64,000 bases of DNA from Microbacterium thalli (GTDB taxonomy: Bacteria; Actinomycetota; Actinomycetes; Actinomycetales; Microbacteriaceae). Position numbers and translations under genes: made by a program. Shown one piece after another: positions 17,561-25,560 of the stretch. Numbering within the stretch: position 1 is the stretch's first letter; every line of letters begins with the position of its first letter. The notes under the pieces are model-generated. The model was not told the origin of the DNA and searched no databases. It saw nothing but the letters and a program-made list of their open reading frames with translations. Where the stretch lies: the NCBI RefSeq assembly GCF_028737325.1, contig NZ_JAQZCH010000001.1, positions 1,284,732 to 1,348,731 on the forward strand, in the 5' to 3' direction.

Positions 17561-18490
17561 TCACACGGTCGAGCCGTCGTCGGAGCCCACCACCCGGTGC
17601 CAGTCCGGCAGCGGGTCGGGCAGGGTCTGCCATCGGGCGGGGCCGGCCGCGAGCTCGTCGTCGTCGAGCACCGCGTCATCGATCACTCGACGCAGGTGGC
17701 CGCTGTTCAGGTCGATACCGGTCATCGCGAGATCCTGTCCGACGTCGTCGAGGCCGTGCCCCTCGCCCAGTGGGTCGATCCACATCGCTGATCCGGCCTG
17801 CTCCCAGCGGGCAGGGGTAGCCGCTCGCGTCGCGAGGCGGCAGACGCCCACCGAGCGCAGCAGGATGCCGCAGGCGCCGGAATCGAGGATCTCCAGCGCG
17901 CGGACGAGTCGAGCGGGGTGGAAGGGGCGCAGCTGCTCGTAGCGCAGCGTCGTGACGCGGCGGTCGGTGAGGAACGGCTCGTGCTCGCCGTTGAGCACGC
18001 GGGTCCACCCCGCGCGGTCGTCGCGCCGGCCCACCGGGAGCGTGGTGCCGAATCCCAACGCGGCCAGGTCGTCGCGCACGCCCCGGCTCAGTCGCACGCG
18101 CGCGGTCGGCGCAAGGTGCGACGCGACGGCCATGAGGATCGAGAGGTCGGGTGTGGGCAGGTGCTCCCCGTTGACGATGACGACGGCGCTCGCGCCCTCG
18201 ATGAGCTGAGCGGCCAGCCGTGCGCGGGCGCCGACATCGGAGCGGGCGTCGCCGGTGGGCACGGCGCGGCGCACGGGTGCGTCGTCGCGGAGGTCGTCCA
18301 GCGCGTGGCGGGCGTCGACGACGCACAGGGTCTCCATGCCGTGCAGGGTCGAGTGGACCAGCAGCGGGTCGGCGGCGCTCGGGAGATCGATGACGTGCAG
18401 CGAGCGGTGGCGTCCGGCGGCGGCGCCCAGCCGCGCGTAACGACGGCGCTCCGCGCTGCAGACTCCGGTGATGGCGAGATGTGTGGTCAC
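17561..18490 (-). CDS. CobW/COG0523-like protein with degenerate GTPase domain
   Basis: A 309-residue protein. Residues about 165-240 match the CobW C-terminal domain (LNGEHEPFLTDRRVT...FHPARLVRAL...GILLRSVG...W). The N-terminal half keeps the outline of the COG0523 GTPase but lacks its catalytic sites. The expected GxxGxGKT is replaced by ITGVCSAERRRYAR (residues 7-20), and the guanine-specificity NKxD by VNGEH (106-110). VVDARHALDDL resembles the family's VVDA strand. COG0523 proteins act as metal chaperones or in zinc homeostasis. A Zur-like box shared with rpmJ2 supports a zinc-starvation role. GTG 18490 has GGAAAG upstream. Confidence 0.75.
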   Translation of the reverse strand: MTTHLAITGVCSAERRRYARLGAAAGRHRSLHVIDLPSAADPLLVHSTLHGMETLCVVDARHALDDLRDDAPVRRAVPTGDARSDVGARARLAAQLIEGASAVVIVNGEHLPTPDLSILMAVASHLAPTARVRLSRGVRDDLAALGFGTTLPVGRRDDRAGWTRVLNGEHEPFLTDRRVTTLRYEQLRPFHPARLVRALEILDSGACGILLRSVGVCRLATRAATPARWEQAGSAMWIDPLGEGHGLDDVGQDLAMTGIDLNSGHLRRVIDDAVLDDDELAAGPARWQTLPDPLPDWHRVVGSDDGSTV

Positions 18491-18538
18491 GGCGTGCTTT
18501 CCGAGCTGTGTGGCTTCGTCGACCACCGTACCTTGTTG

Positions 18539-18555
18539 TTGAGAAACGTTATCAA
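18539..18555. promoter_or_regulatory. Zur-like box between the CobW-like gene and rpmJ2
   Basis: TTGAGAAACGTTATCAA fits the pattern TGANAANNNTTNTCA of actinobacterial Zur/FurB sites, with near-complete dyad symmetry. It ends directly before the AGGAGG of rpmJ2 and lies 49 bp before the divergent CobW-like start, so one bound dimer could silence both genes when zinc is sufficient. Confidence 0.75.
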
Positions 18556-18567
18556 TAGGAGGTCGCC

Positions 18568-18690
18568 ATGAAGGTCCGTGCATCGATCAGGTCACTCAAG
18601 AACCAGCCCGGGGCGCAGGTCGTGCGCCGCCGCGGCCGCGTATTCGTGATCAACAAGCTCAACCCGCGGTTCAAGGGTCGCCAGGGCTGA
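18568..18690 (+). CDS. rpmJ: Alternative (cysteine-free, zinc-independent) 50S ribosomal protein L36
   Basis: A 40-residue, strongly basic protein starting [22 protein letters not shown] and ending NPRFKGRQG. It aligns with L36 but has none of the CxxC...CxxxxH zinc ligands of the ordinary form, so it is the C-minus paralogue (YkgO type). This form replaces zinc-bound L36 during zinc starvation and frees zinc from ribosomes. AGGAGG (18557-18562) lies 5 nt before the ATG. The Zur-like box abuts the ribosome-binding site. It is the only ribosomal protein gene here. Confidence 0.93.
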   Translation: MKVRASIRSLKNQPGAQVVRRRGRVFVINKLNPRFKGRQG

Positions 18691-18768
18691 GCGCGAGTGT
18701 CGCGGTCGCACAGCGATGGCACGGTGGCGGCCGCGAGGCAACCGCTCGTCGGTGTCGGTTCTGGCAGC

Positions 18769-18774
18769 TAGCGT
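18769..18774 (+). promoter_or_regulatory. -10 hexamer TAGCGT, leaderless start at 18781
   Basis: TAGCGT with a 6-nt gap to the ATG; no Shine-Dalgarno sequence is possible in the gap. Confidence 0.55.
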
Positions 18775-18780
18775 GGCGGC

Positions 18781-19560
18781 ATGAGCACCCCCGCTGAGCG
18801 CGCCCAGACCCTGTCCGAACTCCACGCCGCCCCCGAGATCCTGCGGGTGGTGAACGTGTGGGATGTCGTGTCGGCCGAGGCGATCCTCGCCCTGCCCGAG
18901 ACCCGCGCCATCGCCACCGCCGGCCACTCGATCGCCGCCACCTTCGGGTACGAGGACGGCACCGACATCCCGCTCGAGCTCGTGCTCGACATGGTCGGAC
19001 GCATCGTGTCGGTCGCGGGCGACATCCCCGTGACCGCCGACCTCGACGCCGGATTCGGCGACGCGGGCGAGACTACCCGCCGCGCGATCGGTGTCGGCAT
19101 CGTCGGTGCGAACGTCGAGGACCGGCTGCAGCCGCTCGCCGACTCCGTCGCCGCCGTCGAGGCGATCGTGCGGGCCGGTGAGGCCGAAGGTGTTCCGTTC
19201 GCCCTCAACGCCCGCACCGACGCCTTCGTCCGGGCGGGCGACCGCTCCACCGAGGAGTCGATCGCCGACGCCATCGAGCGCGGACGCGCCTACCTCGGCG
19301 CGGGTGCCGACCTCGTGTTCGTCCCCGGCGTCCTCGACGCCGACATCACCCGCCGGCTCGTCGATGGACTCGGTGAGCGCAAGCTCAGCGTCATCGGCCT
19401 GCCCGGTGCGTTGACGGCGAGCGAGTACGAAGACCTGGGCGTCGCCCGCATCTCGTACGGCCCCACGACGCAGCGGGTCGCGCTGACGGCCTTGCAGGAT
19501 GTCGCCCAGCAGCTCTACGCGAACGGTGTCATCCCGCCGTCGACCCGTCCGCTGAACTGA
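18781..19560 (+). CDS. Isocitrate lyase/PEP mutase superfamily protein
   Basis: A 259-residue TIM-barrel enzyme of the PEPM/ICL superfamily. DLDAGFGD (about 83-90) supplies Mg2+-binding aspartates. ANVEDR (about 110-115) and ALNARTDAF (about 142-150) are superfamily signatures. The KKCGH loop of isocitrate and methylisocitrate lyases is absent, so those activities are unlikely. Oxaloacetate decarboxylase/hydrolase-type or phosphonopyruvate-related C-C or P-C chemistry is possible. It is a single gene, followed by a strong hairpin. Short-form homologues are common in actinobacteria and mostly uncharacterised. Confidence 0.82.
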   Translation: MSTPAERAQTLSELHAAPEILRVVNVWDVVSAEAILALPETRAIATAGHSIAATFGYEDGTDIPLELVLDMVGRIVSVAGDIPVTADLDAGFGDAGETTRRAIGVGIVGANVEDRLQPLADSVAAVEAIVRAGEAEGVPFALNARTDAFVRAGDRSTEESIADAIERGRAYLGAGADLVFVPGVLDADITRRLVDGLGERKLSVIGLPGALTASEYEDLGVARISYGPTTQRVALTALQDVAQQLYANGVIPPSTRPLN

Positions 19561-19565
19561 CGCAG

Positions 19566-19600
19566 GGCGCGCCGCGGCATCCGAGGAGCCGCGGCGCGCC
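19566..19600. terminator. Bidirectional hairpin terminator
   Basis: A 13-bp perfect stem (GGCGCGCCGCGGC / GCCGCGGCGCGCC, 9-nt loop) between convergent genes. There is no T tract, as is usual in high-GC actinobacteria. Confidence 0.7.
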
Positions 19601-19608
19601 GCGTGGGG

Positions 19609-20466
19609 TCAGGCCCGTGCCGCGCGCAGCCCGTCGACGAATCGGGTCGTCGGCCGACCGATGAGATCGGCCAGCGGGCTGTCGGAGATGTCGAGAACGC
19701 CCTCGCGGATTCCGGTGTCGATCCCGGCCACGAATGCGGCGGTGCCCTCATCGAGCCCGGCGCTCGTGAGCGCGGCGATGTGCTCCTCCGTGCTCAGCCG
19801 CACATACGAGACGTCCCGGCCGACGACCTCGGATGCCGCTGCGGCGATGTCGTCGTAGCTGATGGGGGTGTCGCCGGCGAACTCGTACACCCGGCCGATG
19901 TGCCCGTCCTCGACGAGCACGACGGCGGCGCCCTCGGCGAAATCGGCCCGGCTGGCCGGCGCGATGCGCGCGTCACCCACCGATGCGGCGATGACGCCGG
20001 TGTCGGCGGCGCGCTGCACGTCGGGGAGGTAGTTCTCGATGTACCAGTTGTTGCGCACGATCACGGCCGGGATGCCGCTTTCGGCGATCGCCTGCTCCGT
20101 CGCGCGGTGGTCGGCGCCCAGCGCCCAGTCGACGCTGGTGGCCTTCGGTGCGCTGGTGTACACGAGCTTGGTCACGCCTGCGGCGGCCGCGGCGTCGATG
20201 ACGTTCCGGTGTCCCTCGAGACGCGCGCCCGGCTGCGAGCCCGAGATCAACAGCACCGAGTCGACGTCCGCCAGCGCGGCGCTCAGCGAGGCAGGGGAGT
20301 CGTAGTCGACGTGAGCGGTGCGCACGCCGCGCTCGGCGAGATCGGCCACGCGTGTCAGGTCTCGGGCGCCGGCGACGATGGCGTCGGGAGCCGTGCCGCG
20401 GGTCAGCAGGGCGTCGACGACGAGGCGGCCGAGGTGTCCGTTCGCGCCGGTGATGAGGATCGTCAT
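19609..20466 (-). CDS. qorB: NAD(P)H:quinone oxidoreductase, QorB/NmrA-like
   Basis: A 285-residue atypical short-chain dehydrogenase, matching the usual QorB length. The Rossmann motif is MTILITGANGHLGRLV. It has VYTSAPKA and a VRNNWYIENY substrate-side segment characteristic of the QorB/NmrA group. The family reduces quinones with NADPH and protects against electrophile or thiol stress. It is divergent from an HxlR regulator, the same arrangement as E. coli ytfG/ytfH and C. glutamicum qor2/qorR. AAAGGA precedes the ATG at 20466. The TACCCA half-sites between the genes probably control both. Confidence 0.88.
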   Translation of the reverse strand: MTILITGANGHLGRLVVDALLTRGTAPDAIVAGARDLTRVADLAERGVRTAHVDYDSPASLSAALADVDSVLLISGSQPGARLEGHRNVIDAAAAAGVTKLVYTSAPKATSVDWALGADHRATEQAIAESGIPAVIVRNNWYIENYLPDVQRAADTGVIAASVGDARIAPASRADFAEGAAVVLVEDGHIGRVYEFAGDTPISYDDIAAAASEVVGRDVSYVRLSTEEHIAALTSAGLDEGTAAFVAGIDTGIREGVLDISDSPLADLIGRPTTRFVDGLRAARA

Positions 20467-20537
20467 GGGTGTTCCTTTCGGTCGGGTGATCCTCCGCGAC
20501 AACCGTGTTCGTCACGAGGAGCATTCCCGGCGTCAGG

Positions 20538-20562
20538 TACCCACTTCTGGGTAAGCTACCCA
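20538..20562. promoter_or_regulatory. Candidate HxlR/QorR operator (TACCCA half-sites)
   Basis: TACCCA (20538-20543), its inverse TGGGTA (20548-20553), and a third TACCCA (20557-20562) lie 2 nt before the regulator's GTG start. The array would block the regulator's own translation start region and cover the divergent promoter. Confidence 0.6.
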
Positions 20563-20563
20563 C

Positions 20564-20944
20564 GTGACGGTGAGTTTCGCGGAATTGCAGCAGCGCTCGG
20601 ATCAGGTCTTCACCGAGAGCTGTCCGACGCGCGTCGTGCTCGATCACGTCATGAGCAAGTGGGGCGTGCTCGTCCTGCTCGCCCTCACCGACGGCACGGC
20701 TCGCTGGGGCGAGCTGCGCCGGGCCGTGGCGGGCATCAGCGAGAAGATGCTCGCGTCCACCCTGCGCACGCTCGAGGCGGACGGCATCGTCCGCCGTACG
20801 GCCTACCCCGAGGTTCCGCCGCGCGTCGAGTACGCCTTGACGCCGCTCGGCGACGACCTCTTGGAGCGGATGATGCCCCTGATGCAGTGGATCGCCGAGA
20901 ATGCCGACGGGATCGTCGAGCAGCGCGCTCGGCCCCTTGCCTGA
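20564..20944 (+). CDS. HxlR-family redox-type transcriptional regulator
   Basis: A 126-residue winged-helix protein of the HxlR/DUF24 family (DHVMSKWGVLVLLAL...RWGELRRAVAGISEKMLASTLRTLEADGIVRR). A single cysteine near the N-terminus (TESCPTR, residue 20) matches the redox-sensing Cys of QorR and YodB. Oxidation of that Cys normally releases the repressor. The GTG at 20564 is uncertain: GTG 20570 is in frame, and the operator reaches both. Autoregulation together with divergent qorB is the expected role. Confidence 0.88.
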   Translation: MTVSFAELQQRSDQVFTESCPTRVVLDHVMSKWGVLVLLALTDGTARWGELRRAVAGISEKMLASTLRTLEADGIVRRTAYPEVPPRVEYALTPLGDDLLERMMPLMQWIAENADGIVEQRARPLA

Positions 20945-20988
20945 ACGCCACCCGGGAATGCCGCGCGGGGGGTTCCTTCGCGGGGCTG

Positions 20989-21012
20989 AGCGATATATCG
21001 TCGAGTATCGCT
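20989..21012. promoter_or_regulatory. Candidate PadR operator
   Basis: A 24-bp dyad with AGCGATA and TATCGCT arms (10-nt centre) that also contains CGATATATCG. Such TATC/GATA dyads are typical of PadR-type sites. It lies 28 bp upstream of the PadR gene start, suggesting autorepression. Confidence 0.6.
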
Positions 21013-21039
21013 AACGCATCGACGACCCGGGAGGTCAGC

Positions 21040-21636
21040 ATGAGCGGAACATTCCCCAACGGCGGTTTCGGCGGCCGAGACAGCATCTTCGGCGGCCGCG
21101 GCGGCTTCAACGTCTCCGACCTCGGAAACAACGTGTTCGAGGCCTTCGACCAGCTGCGCTCGACCTTCGAGCAGAAGGTCAACACCCGCGTCGGTCGCGG
21201 CGACGTCCGCGCTGCGGTGCTCGCGCTTCTCGCCGAGCAGCCGATGCACGGCTACCAGATCATCCACGAGATCGACCAGCGCAGCGGAGGCTCGTGGAAA
21301 CCCAGCGCCGGCTCGGTCTACCCCACCCTGCAGCTGCTCTCGGACGAAGGTCTCATCAGCGCGCAGGAGTCGAACGGCCGCAAGACCTACTCGCTCACCG
21401 AGGCAGGCCGTGCCGCGGCGACCGAGTCGGGCGAGAAGCCCGCACCGTGGGAGGGTGCGAGCCGCGACCAGAGCCGTGACCACGGCCGCATGACCGCGCT
21501 GCCGAAGGCCGGCGTCGAGCTGGCCCAGGCTGCCGCGCAGGTGGGCCGCAGCGGTTCGCCCGAGCAGGTGCAGCAGGCCGTCGAGATCCTCGACGACGCG
21601 CGACGCAAGCTGTACGCCCTGCTCGCGCAGGCTTGA
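21040..21636 (+). CDS. PadR-family transcriptional regulator
   Basis: A 198-residue protein. A Gly/Phe-rich N-terminal 45 residues precede a PadR winged helix (about 60-125: VLALLAEQPMHGYQIIHEIDQRSGGSWKPSAGSVYPTL is the family hallmark). The C-terminal region (about 150-198) is helical and probably mediates dimerisation. The family represses stress, transport or detoxification genes. GGGAGG precedes the ATG. The stop overlaps a possible TTG start of the kinase gene, so the two are probably one operon. The ligand is unknown. Confidence 0.9.
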   Translation: MSGTFPNGGFGGRDSIFGGRGGFNVSDLGNNVFEAFDQLRSTFEQKVNTRVGRGDVRAAVLALLAEQPMHGYQIIHEIDQRSGGSWKPSAGSVYPTLQLLSDEGLISAQESNGRKTYSLTEAGRAAATESGEKPAPWEGASRDQSRDHGRMTALPKAGVELAQAAAQVGRSGSPEQVQQAVEILDDARRKLYALLAQA

Positions 21637-23396
21637 CCGGGGTGGCCTCGGCCCACCCGCATCCGTCCGCATCACCCGGCGCGCGTCCCGCGCCGGGTGA
21701 TGCGCGCATGCGCGCTCGGTACCGCCGCATCCTGCGCTTCGCCGCGCGTGCGCTCGTGCAGACGTGGTGGTTCGAGCTCGTGCTGCCGCGTTTCGGGCTG
21801 CACCGCCTCGCCGACCGCCGCCGCGCCGTGCGCATGCGCCGTCTCGCACGGCGCTTCCACGTGCTCGCCGTCGAGCTCGGCGGACTGATGATCAAGGTCG
21901 GTCAGTTCATGTCGTCGCGGCTCGACGTGCTGCCGCCCGAGGTGACCACGGAGCTCGCGGGCCTGCAGGACGAGGTTCCCGCCGTGCCGTTCGCGCAGAT
22001 CCGCGCCGCGGCCGAGGCCGAGCTCGGCATGCCTGTGCACCAGGCCTTCGCCGCGTTCGACGAGACGCCGGTGGCGGCGGCATCCCTCGGGCAGGCCCAT
22101 CGGGCCCGCCTCACACCGGAGCTGGCGCAGGATGCCGGCTTCGCCGACGTGATCGTGAAGGTCCAGCGACCCGGCATCTCAGCGATCGTGGACGTCGACC
22201 TCGCGGCACTGCGCCGTGTCGCCCGCTGGCTGCGGCGCATCCGCATCGTCGCCGAGCGCGCCGACATGCCCGCGCTCGTCGAGGAGTTCGCCGTCACGAG
22301 CCTCGAGGAGATCGACTACCGCCACGAGGCCGCGAACGCCGAGCGCTTCCGCGCCGAGTTCGCCGGCAACCCGCGGGTCGCCGTCCCCGAGATCGCCTGG
22401 GAGCGGTCCACCGCGCGGGTGCTCACCCTCGCCGACGTGACCGCCATCAAGGTGACCGACGTCGACGGCCTGCGTCGAGCGGGCATCGACCCGCACGAGG
22501 TCGCGTCGGTGTTCGCCTCGGTCATGTTCGACCAGTTCTTCGGTTTCGGCTTCTTCCACGCCGACCCGCACCCCGGCAACGTGTTCGTCACCGTCGTGCC
22601 GCCGGAGGAGCGCGGCGAGGCCGACCCGCCGTGGGTGCTGACCTTCATCGACTTCGGCATGATGGGCGAGATCCCGCCGTCCACGCGCGAGGCGCTCCGC
22701 ACCGTCCTGGTCGCCGCGGCCAGTCGCGACGGGCGGGGCCTCGTCGCCGGCATCGACCAGGTCGGTGCGCTGCTGCCGTCGGCCGATGTGCGCGAGCTCG
22801 AGCGAGCGATGACCCAGCTGTTCGCCCGGTTCGGCGGCATGGGGTTCGCGGAGCTGAAGCAGATCGATCCGCGCGAGTTCCGCGACTTCGCGGGCGAGTT
22901 CGGCGAGCTCGCGCGTGCGCTGCCGTTCCAGCTGCCCGAGAACTTCCTGCTCGTCATCCGTGCGGCCTCCCTGACGTCGGGGGTGTGCACCTCGATCGAC
23001 CCCGCCTTCAACCTGTGGGACGCCGTCGAGCCGTACGCGACGCGACTGCTGCGGGAGGAGCGCGGTGACCTCATGCGCGACGTGGCGCGACGGGCGATGA
23101 CGGTCGCCGATGTGTCGATGCGGTTGCCGCAGCGTCTGGACGGACTCATCACCCATCTCGAGGACGGGAACCTCGACTTCGACAGCGGGCGCCTCGAGCG
23201 CCGGATGTCGCGGCTCGAGCGCCTCGGCCGGCGCGCCGTGTCGGGCATCCTGTTCGCCGGCCTCCTCGTCGCGGGCGTCCTGCTGCGCCCGGACGACGAG
23301 ACGTTCGGCACCGTGCTGATGGGCGCGTCGGTGCTGCCCCTGCTGCACGTGCTGTTCGCGGGTCTGTTCACCGGCGGCGGCGGGCGGCGCGACTAG
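21633..23396 (+). CDS. ABC1/AarF/UbiB-family atypical kinase
   Basis: A 587-residue ABC1-family protein. It has the KxGQ motif (LMIKVGQFMSSR), the AAASLGQAH loop replacing the Gly-rich loop, V-K-V-Q-R-P-G, E-E-x-D-Y-x-x-E-A-x-N, FFHADPHPGN, and a DFG motif (FIDFGMMG). Two C-terminal hydrophobic helices anchor it in the membrane. UbiB/COQ8 relatives are ATPases that support isoprenoid-quinone or lipid handling. The start is uncertain: TTG 21633 overlaps the PadR stop, and GTG 21642 and ATG 21708 are alternatives. The TAG stop doubles as part of the next -10 hexamer. Confidence 0.88.
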   Translation: MTGVASAHPHPSASPGARPAPGDARMRARYRRILRFAARALVQTWWFELVLPRFGLHRLADRRRAVRMRRLARRFHVLAVELGGLMIKVGQFMSSRLDVLPPEVTTELAGLQDEVPAVPFAQIRAAAEAELGMPVHQAFAAFDETPVAAASLGQAHRARLTPELAQDAGFADVIVKVQRPGISAIVDVDLAALRRVARWLRRIRIVAERADMPALVEEFAVTSLEEIDYRHEAANAERFRAEFAGNPRVAVPEIAWERSTARVLTLADVTAIKVTDVDGLRRAGIDPHEVASVFASVMFDQFFGFGFFHADPHPGNVFVTVVPPEERGEADPPWVLTFIDFGMMGEIPPSTREALRTVLVAAASRDGRGLVAGIDQVGALLPSADVRELERAMTQLFARFGGMGFAELKQIDPREFRDFAGEFGELARALPFQLPENFLLVIRAASLTSGVCTSIDPAFNLWDAVEPYATRLLREERGDLMRDVARRAMTVADVSMRLPQRLDGLITHLEDGNLDFDSGRLERRMSRLERLGRRAVSGILFAGLLVAGVLLRPDDETFGTVLMGASVLPLLHVLFAGLFTGGGGRRD

Positions 23397-23399
23397 CGT
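23394..23399 (+). promoter_or_regulatory. -10 hexamer TAGCGT nested in the kinase stop codon
   Basis: The TAG stop of the kinase gene is the first half of TAGCGT. A 7-nt gap leads to ATG 23407, so this start is preferred over GTG 23398. Confidence 0.55.
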
Positions 23400-23406
23400 G
23401 GGCTCC

Positions 23407-24129
23407 ATGCCCCGCGATGTCTCGAGCCCTGCTGCGCGGGAGCAGCTGCGAGCGCTCGCGGCTCGCGCGGCTCGGCCGGTCGCGGAGGGCGGCCCGGGTG
23501 TCGCGAGCCCGTCGGCGGCGGACGCTGCGCTGGAGCCCGGCACGCGCGCGGCGGCGGTGCTGGTGCTGTTCGGCGTGCTCGACGGCTCGCCCAGCGATCA
23601 CGCTGCCGACGCGGCTGTGTCACGCGATCTCGATGTGCTGCTGCTGGCGCGCGCCGCGACGCTGCGCTCGCATCCGGGGCAGGTGGCGCTGCCCGGTGGA
23701 CGGATCGACCCCGGCGACGCCGGCCCGGTCGAGGCGGCGCTGCGTGAAGCGCGCGAGGAGACCGGGCTCGACACCGCCGGCGTCGAGGTGCTCGGTGAGC
23801 TCTCCCCGCTTCCCCTCGAATATTCGCGGCACCTCGTCACGCCGGTGCTGGCATGGTGGCGTCGACCCTCGCCGGTGCGGGTCGTCGACGTCGCCGAGTC
23901 GGCTGCGGTCTTCCGCGCGCCCGTCGCCGACCTGCTCTCGCCGGCGCATCGCGTCGTGACGGTGCTGCACCGCGACGGTCAAGAGTGGCGCGGCCCCGGG
24001 TTCGTCGTCCACGATCCGGCGGGCGACCACCTGGTGTGGGGTTTCACCGCCATGCTGCTGGACGGGCTCTTCGATGAGCTCGGCTGGACCGAGGACTGGG
24101 ACCGCGGCCGTGAGCTGCTGCTGCCCTGA
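23407..24129 (+). CDS. NUDIX hydrolase (CoA pyrophosphatase-like)
   Basis: A 240-residue protein. The Nudix box is complete: the G-x5-E-x7-R-E-x-x-E-E-x-G pattern is seen in GRIDPGDAGPVEAALREAREETGL. It is preceded by RSHPGQVALPGG, the extra motif typical of the CoA pyrophosphatase (NudL/YeaB) branch. These enzymes hydrolyse CoA and its thioesters to 3',5'-ADP and phosphopantetheine. The first 40 residues are Ala-rich and not conserved. It is followed by the convergent SLC13 permease gene. The substrate assignment is moderate. Confidence 0.85.
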   Translation: MPRDVSSPAAREQLRALAARAARPVAEGGPGVASPSAADAALEPGTRAAAVLVLFGVLDGSPSDHAADAAVSRDLDVLLLARAATLRSHPGQVALPGGRIDPGDAGPVEAALREAREETGLDTAGVEVLGELSPLPLEYSRHLVTPVLAWWRRPSPVRVVDVAESAAVFRAPVADLLSPAHRVVTVLHRDGQEWRGPGFVVHDPAGDHLVWGFTAMLLDGLFDELGWTEDWDRGRELLLP

Positions 24130-24150
24130 CCGCGGGCGGGGCCCACCGGG

Positions 24151-25461
24151 TCAGAAGCGCCAGATGAGCGGGACGTACAGCACGGCGGTGGCCAGGAACA
24201 GCGCCGCCAGCGGCAGCCCGAGGCGCCAGTAGTCGCCGAACCGGTAGCCGCCCGGGGCCATCACCATGAGGTTGGCGGGCGTGGCGACCGGGGTGAGGAA
24301 GGATGCCGCTCCCGCCACGGTGAGCGCCATGAGGAAGGGCAGGGCGCTGACCTCGAGCGTCGCCGCGATCGAGGCGGCGACGGGCGCGATGATCAGCACG
24401 GTGGCGACGTTCGAGATGAACTGCCCCAGCACCACGACTGCGATGCAGATCACGAGGAGCGCGAGGTGGGGGTCGGCCTCGCCGACGAGGGAGAGCAGGC
24501 CGGCGGCGACGACATCGGCTGCGCCCGTTTCGAGGAAGGCCACCGAGAGCGGGATCATGCCCGCGATGAGCACGAGCGTCGTCCACGAGATGCCGTGATA
24601 GAGCTCGGGCAGCCGCACGACGCGGGTGGCGAGGAGCGCCGCGGCCGCGAGCAGGCCCGCCGCCGCCGGCGGTGCGATGCCGGTCGCGAGCAGCACCACC
24701 ATGGCCGCTGTGATGACGAGGGTGCGCCGCGAGCCGCGGCCCAGACGCCGGTCCCGCACGGTGGCGACGGCGCCGGTGCGCACCGATTCGGGCAGCAGCG
24801 AAAGCGTCTCGGTCTCGCGCTCGGTGTGTGCAGCCGGCGCCGTGTCGGGTCCGTGATGCGGCAGCAGCCGCGGGCCGAGGACGATGATGATCGCGATCGT
24901 GGCGATGACGAGAGGCACGCCGACGAGTGCGAACTCGAAGAAGCCGAAGGGCCGCCCTGCCTCGGTCGCCGCGAGATCGGACACGACGACATTGACCGGG
25001 GTGCCCGTCAGCGTCAGCAACGACGCCGCCGAGGCCACGAAGGCGAGCGGGATCATGAGCTGAGAGGCGGGGACCTTCGCACGCCGCGCGATGACGGCGG
25101 CGACCGGGATGAGCGCCGCGACGGCGCCGTTGATGCTGATGAGCGCCGTGAGGACGGCGACGATGCCGCCGACCCAGAGCAGGATGCGCCCGCGCCGGGT
25201 GCCGGCCCGGGCCAGGATCACGCTGCCCACCCAGCGCGTCACTCCGCTGGTCTCGAGGGCACTAGCCAGCACGAACAGGCTCGCGATGAACAGCACGGTC
25301 GGATCGCCGAAACCGGCGAGGGCTTCGGGCAGGGTCAGCACCCCCGTCGCCCACAGCGCCAGCGCGACACCCACGGCCACGATCTCCAGCGGGACGCGGG
25401 CGGAGAGGAACGCGACGATCGCGGCGGCGAGGATCAGGAATGTCGCGACGATCGGGTCCAC
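24151..25461 (-). CDS. SLC13/DASS-family anion permease
   Basis: A 436-residue membrane protein with about eleven helices. The two repeated clamshell motifs are visible: SINGAVAALIPV and LTGTPVNVVVS in the first half, SNVATVLIIAPVA and TPVATPANLMVMAPGGY in the second. It has a short cytoplasmic insert in the middle but no TrkA_C domains. The family imports dicarboxylates, sulfate or other anions. The start was set at GTG 25461, not 25470: a TAGCGT hexamer at 25474-25469 is 7 nt upstream and would overlap the earlier GTG. Confidence 0.85.
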   Translation of the reverse strand: MDPIVATFLILAAAIVAFLSARVPLEIVAVGVALALWATGVLTLPEALAGFGDPTVLFIASLFVLASALETSGVTRWVGSVILARAGTRRGRILLWVGGIVAVLTALISINGAVAALIPVAAVIARRAKVPASQLMIPLAFVASAASLLTLTGTPVNVVVSDLAATEAGRPFGFFEFALVGVPLVIATIAIIIVLGPRLLPHHGPDTAPAAHTERETETLSLLPESVRTGAVATVRDRRLGRGSRRTLVITAAMVVLLATGIAPPAAAGLLAAAALLATRVVRLPELYHGISWTTLVLIAGMIPLSVAFLETGAADVVAAGLLSLVGEADPHLALLVICIAVVVLGQFISNVATVLIIAPVAASIAATLEVSALPFLMALTVAGAASFLTPVATPANLMVMAPGGYRFGDYWRLGLPLAALFLATAVLYVPLIWRF

Positions 25462-25468
25462 GCGATCC

Positions 25469-25474
25469 ACGCTA
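25469..25474 (-). promoter_or_regulatory. -10 hexamer TAGCGT of the SLC13 gene
   Basis: Minus-strand TAGCGT, 7 nt before GTG 25461. It overlaps the upstream in-frame GTG 25470, which it therefore rules out as the start. Confidence 0.55.
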
Positions 25475-25560
25475 CTGGGGGCCTCCTCCGAATCCGCCGG
25501 GACGGCGGTCTCCGTCGCGCGGGGGAGGCGCGGAGACGCCGCGGGCGGCAGGCTGGCAGG

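Noticed and set aside
12976-17679. A 1567-codon open frame on the minus strand opposite the phosphoesterase gene
   Set aside because: Its composition (runs of Arg, Gly, Val, Asp, no recognisable domain) is typical of an antisense shadow in high-GC DNA. The plus strand encodes clear domains over the same bases.
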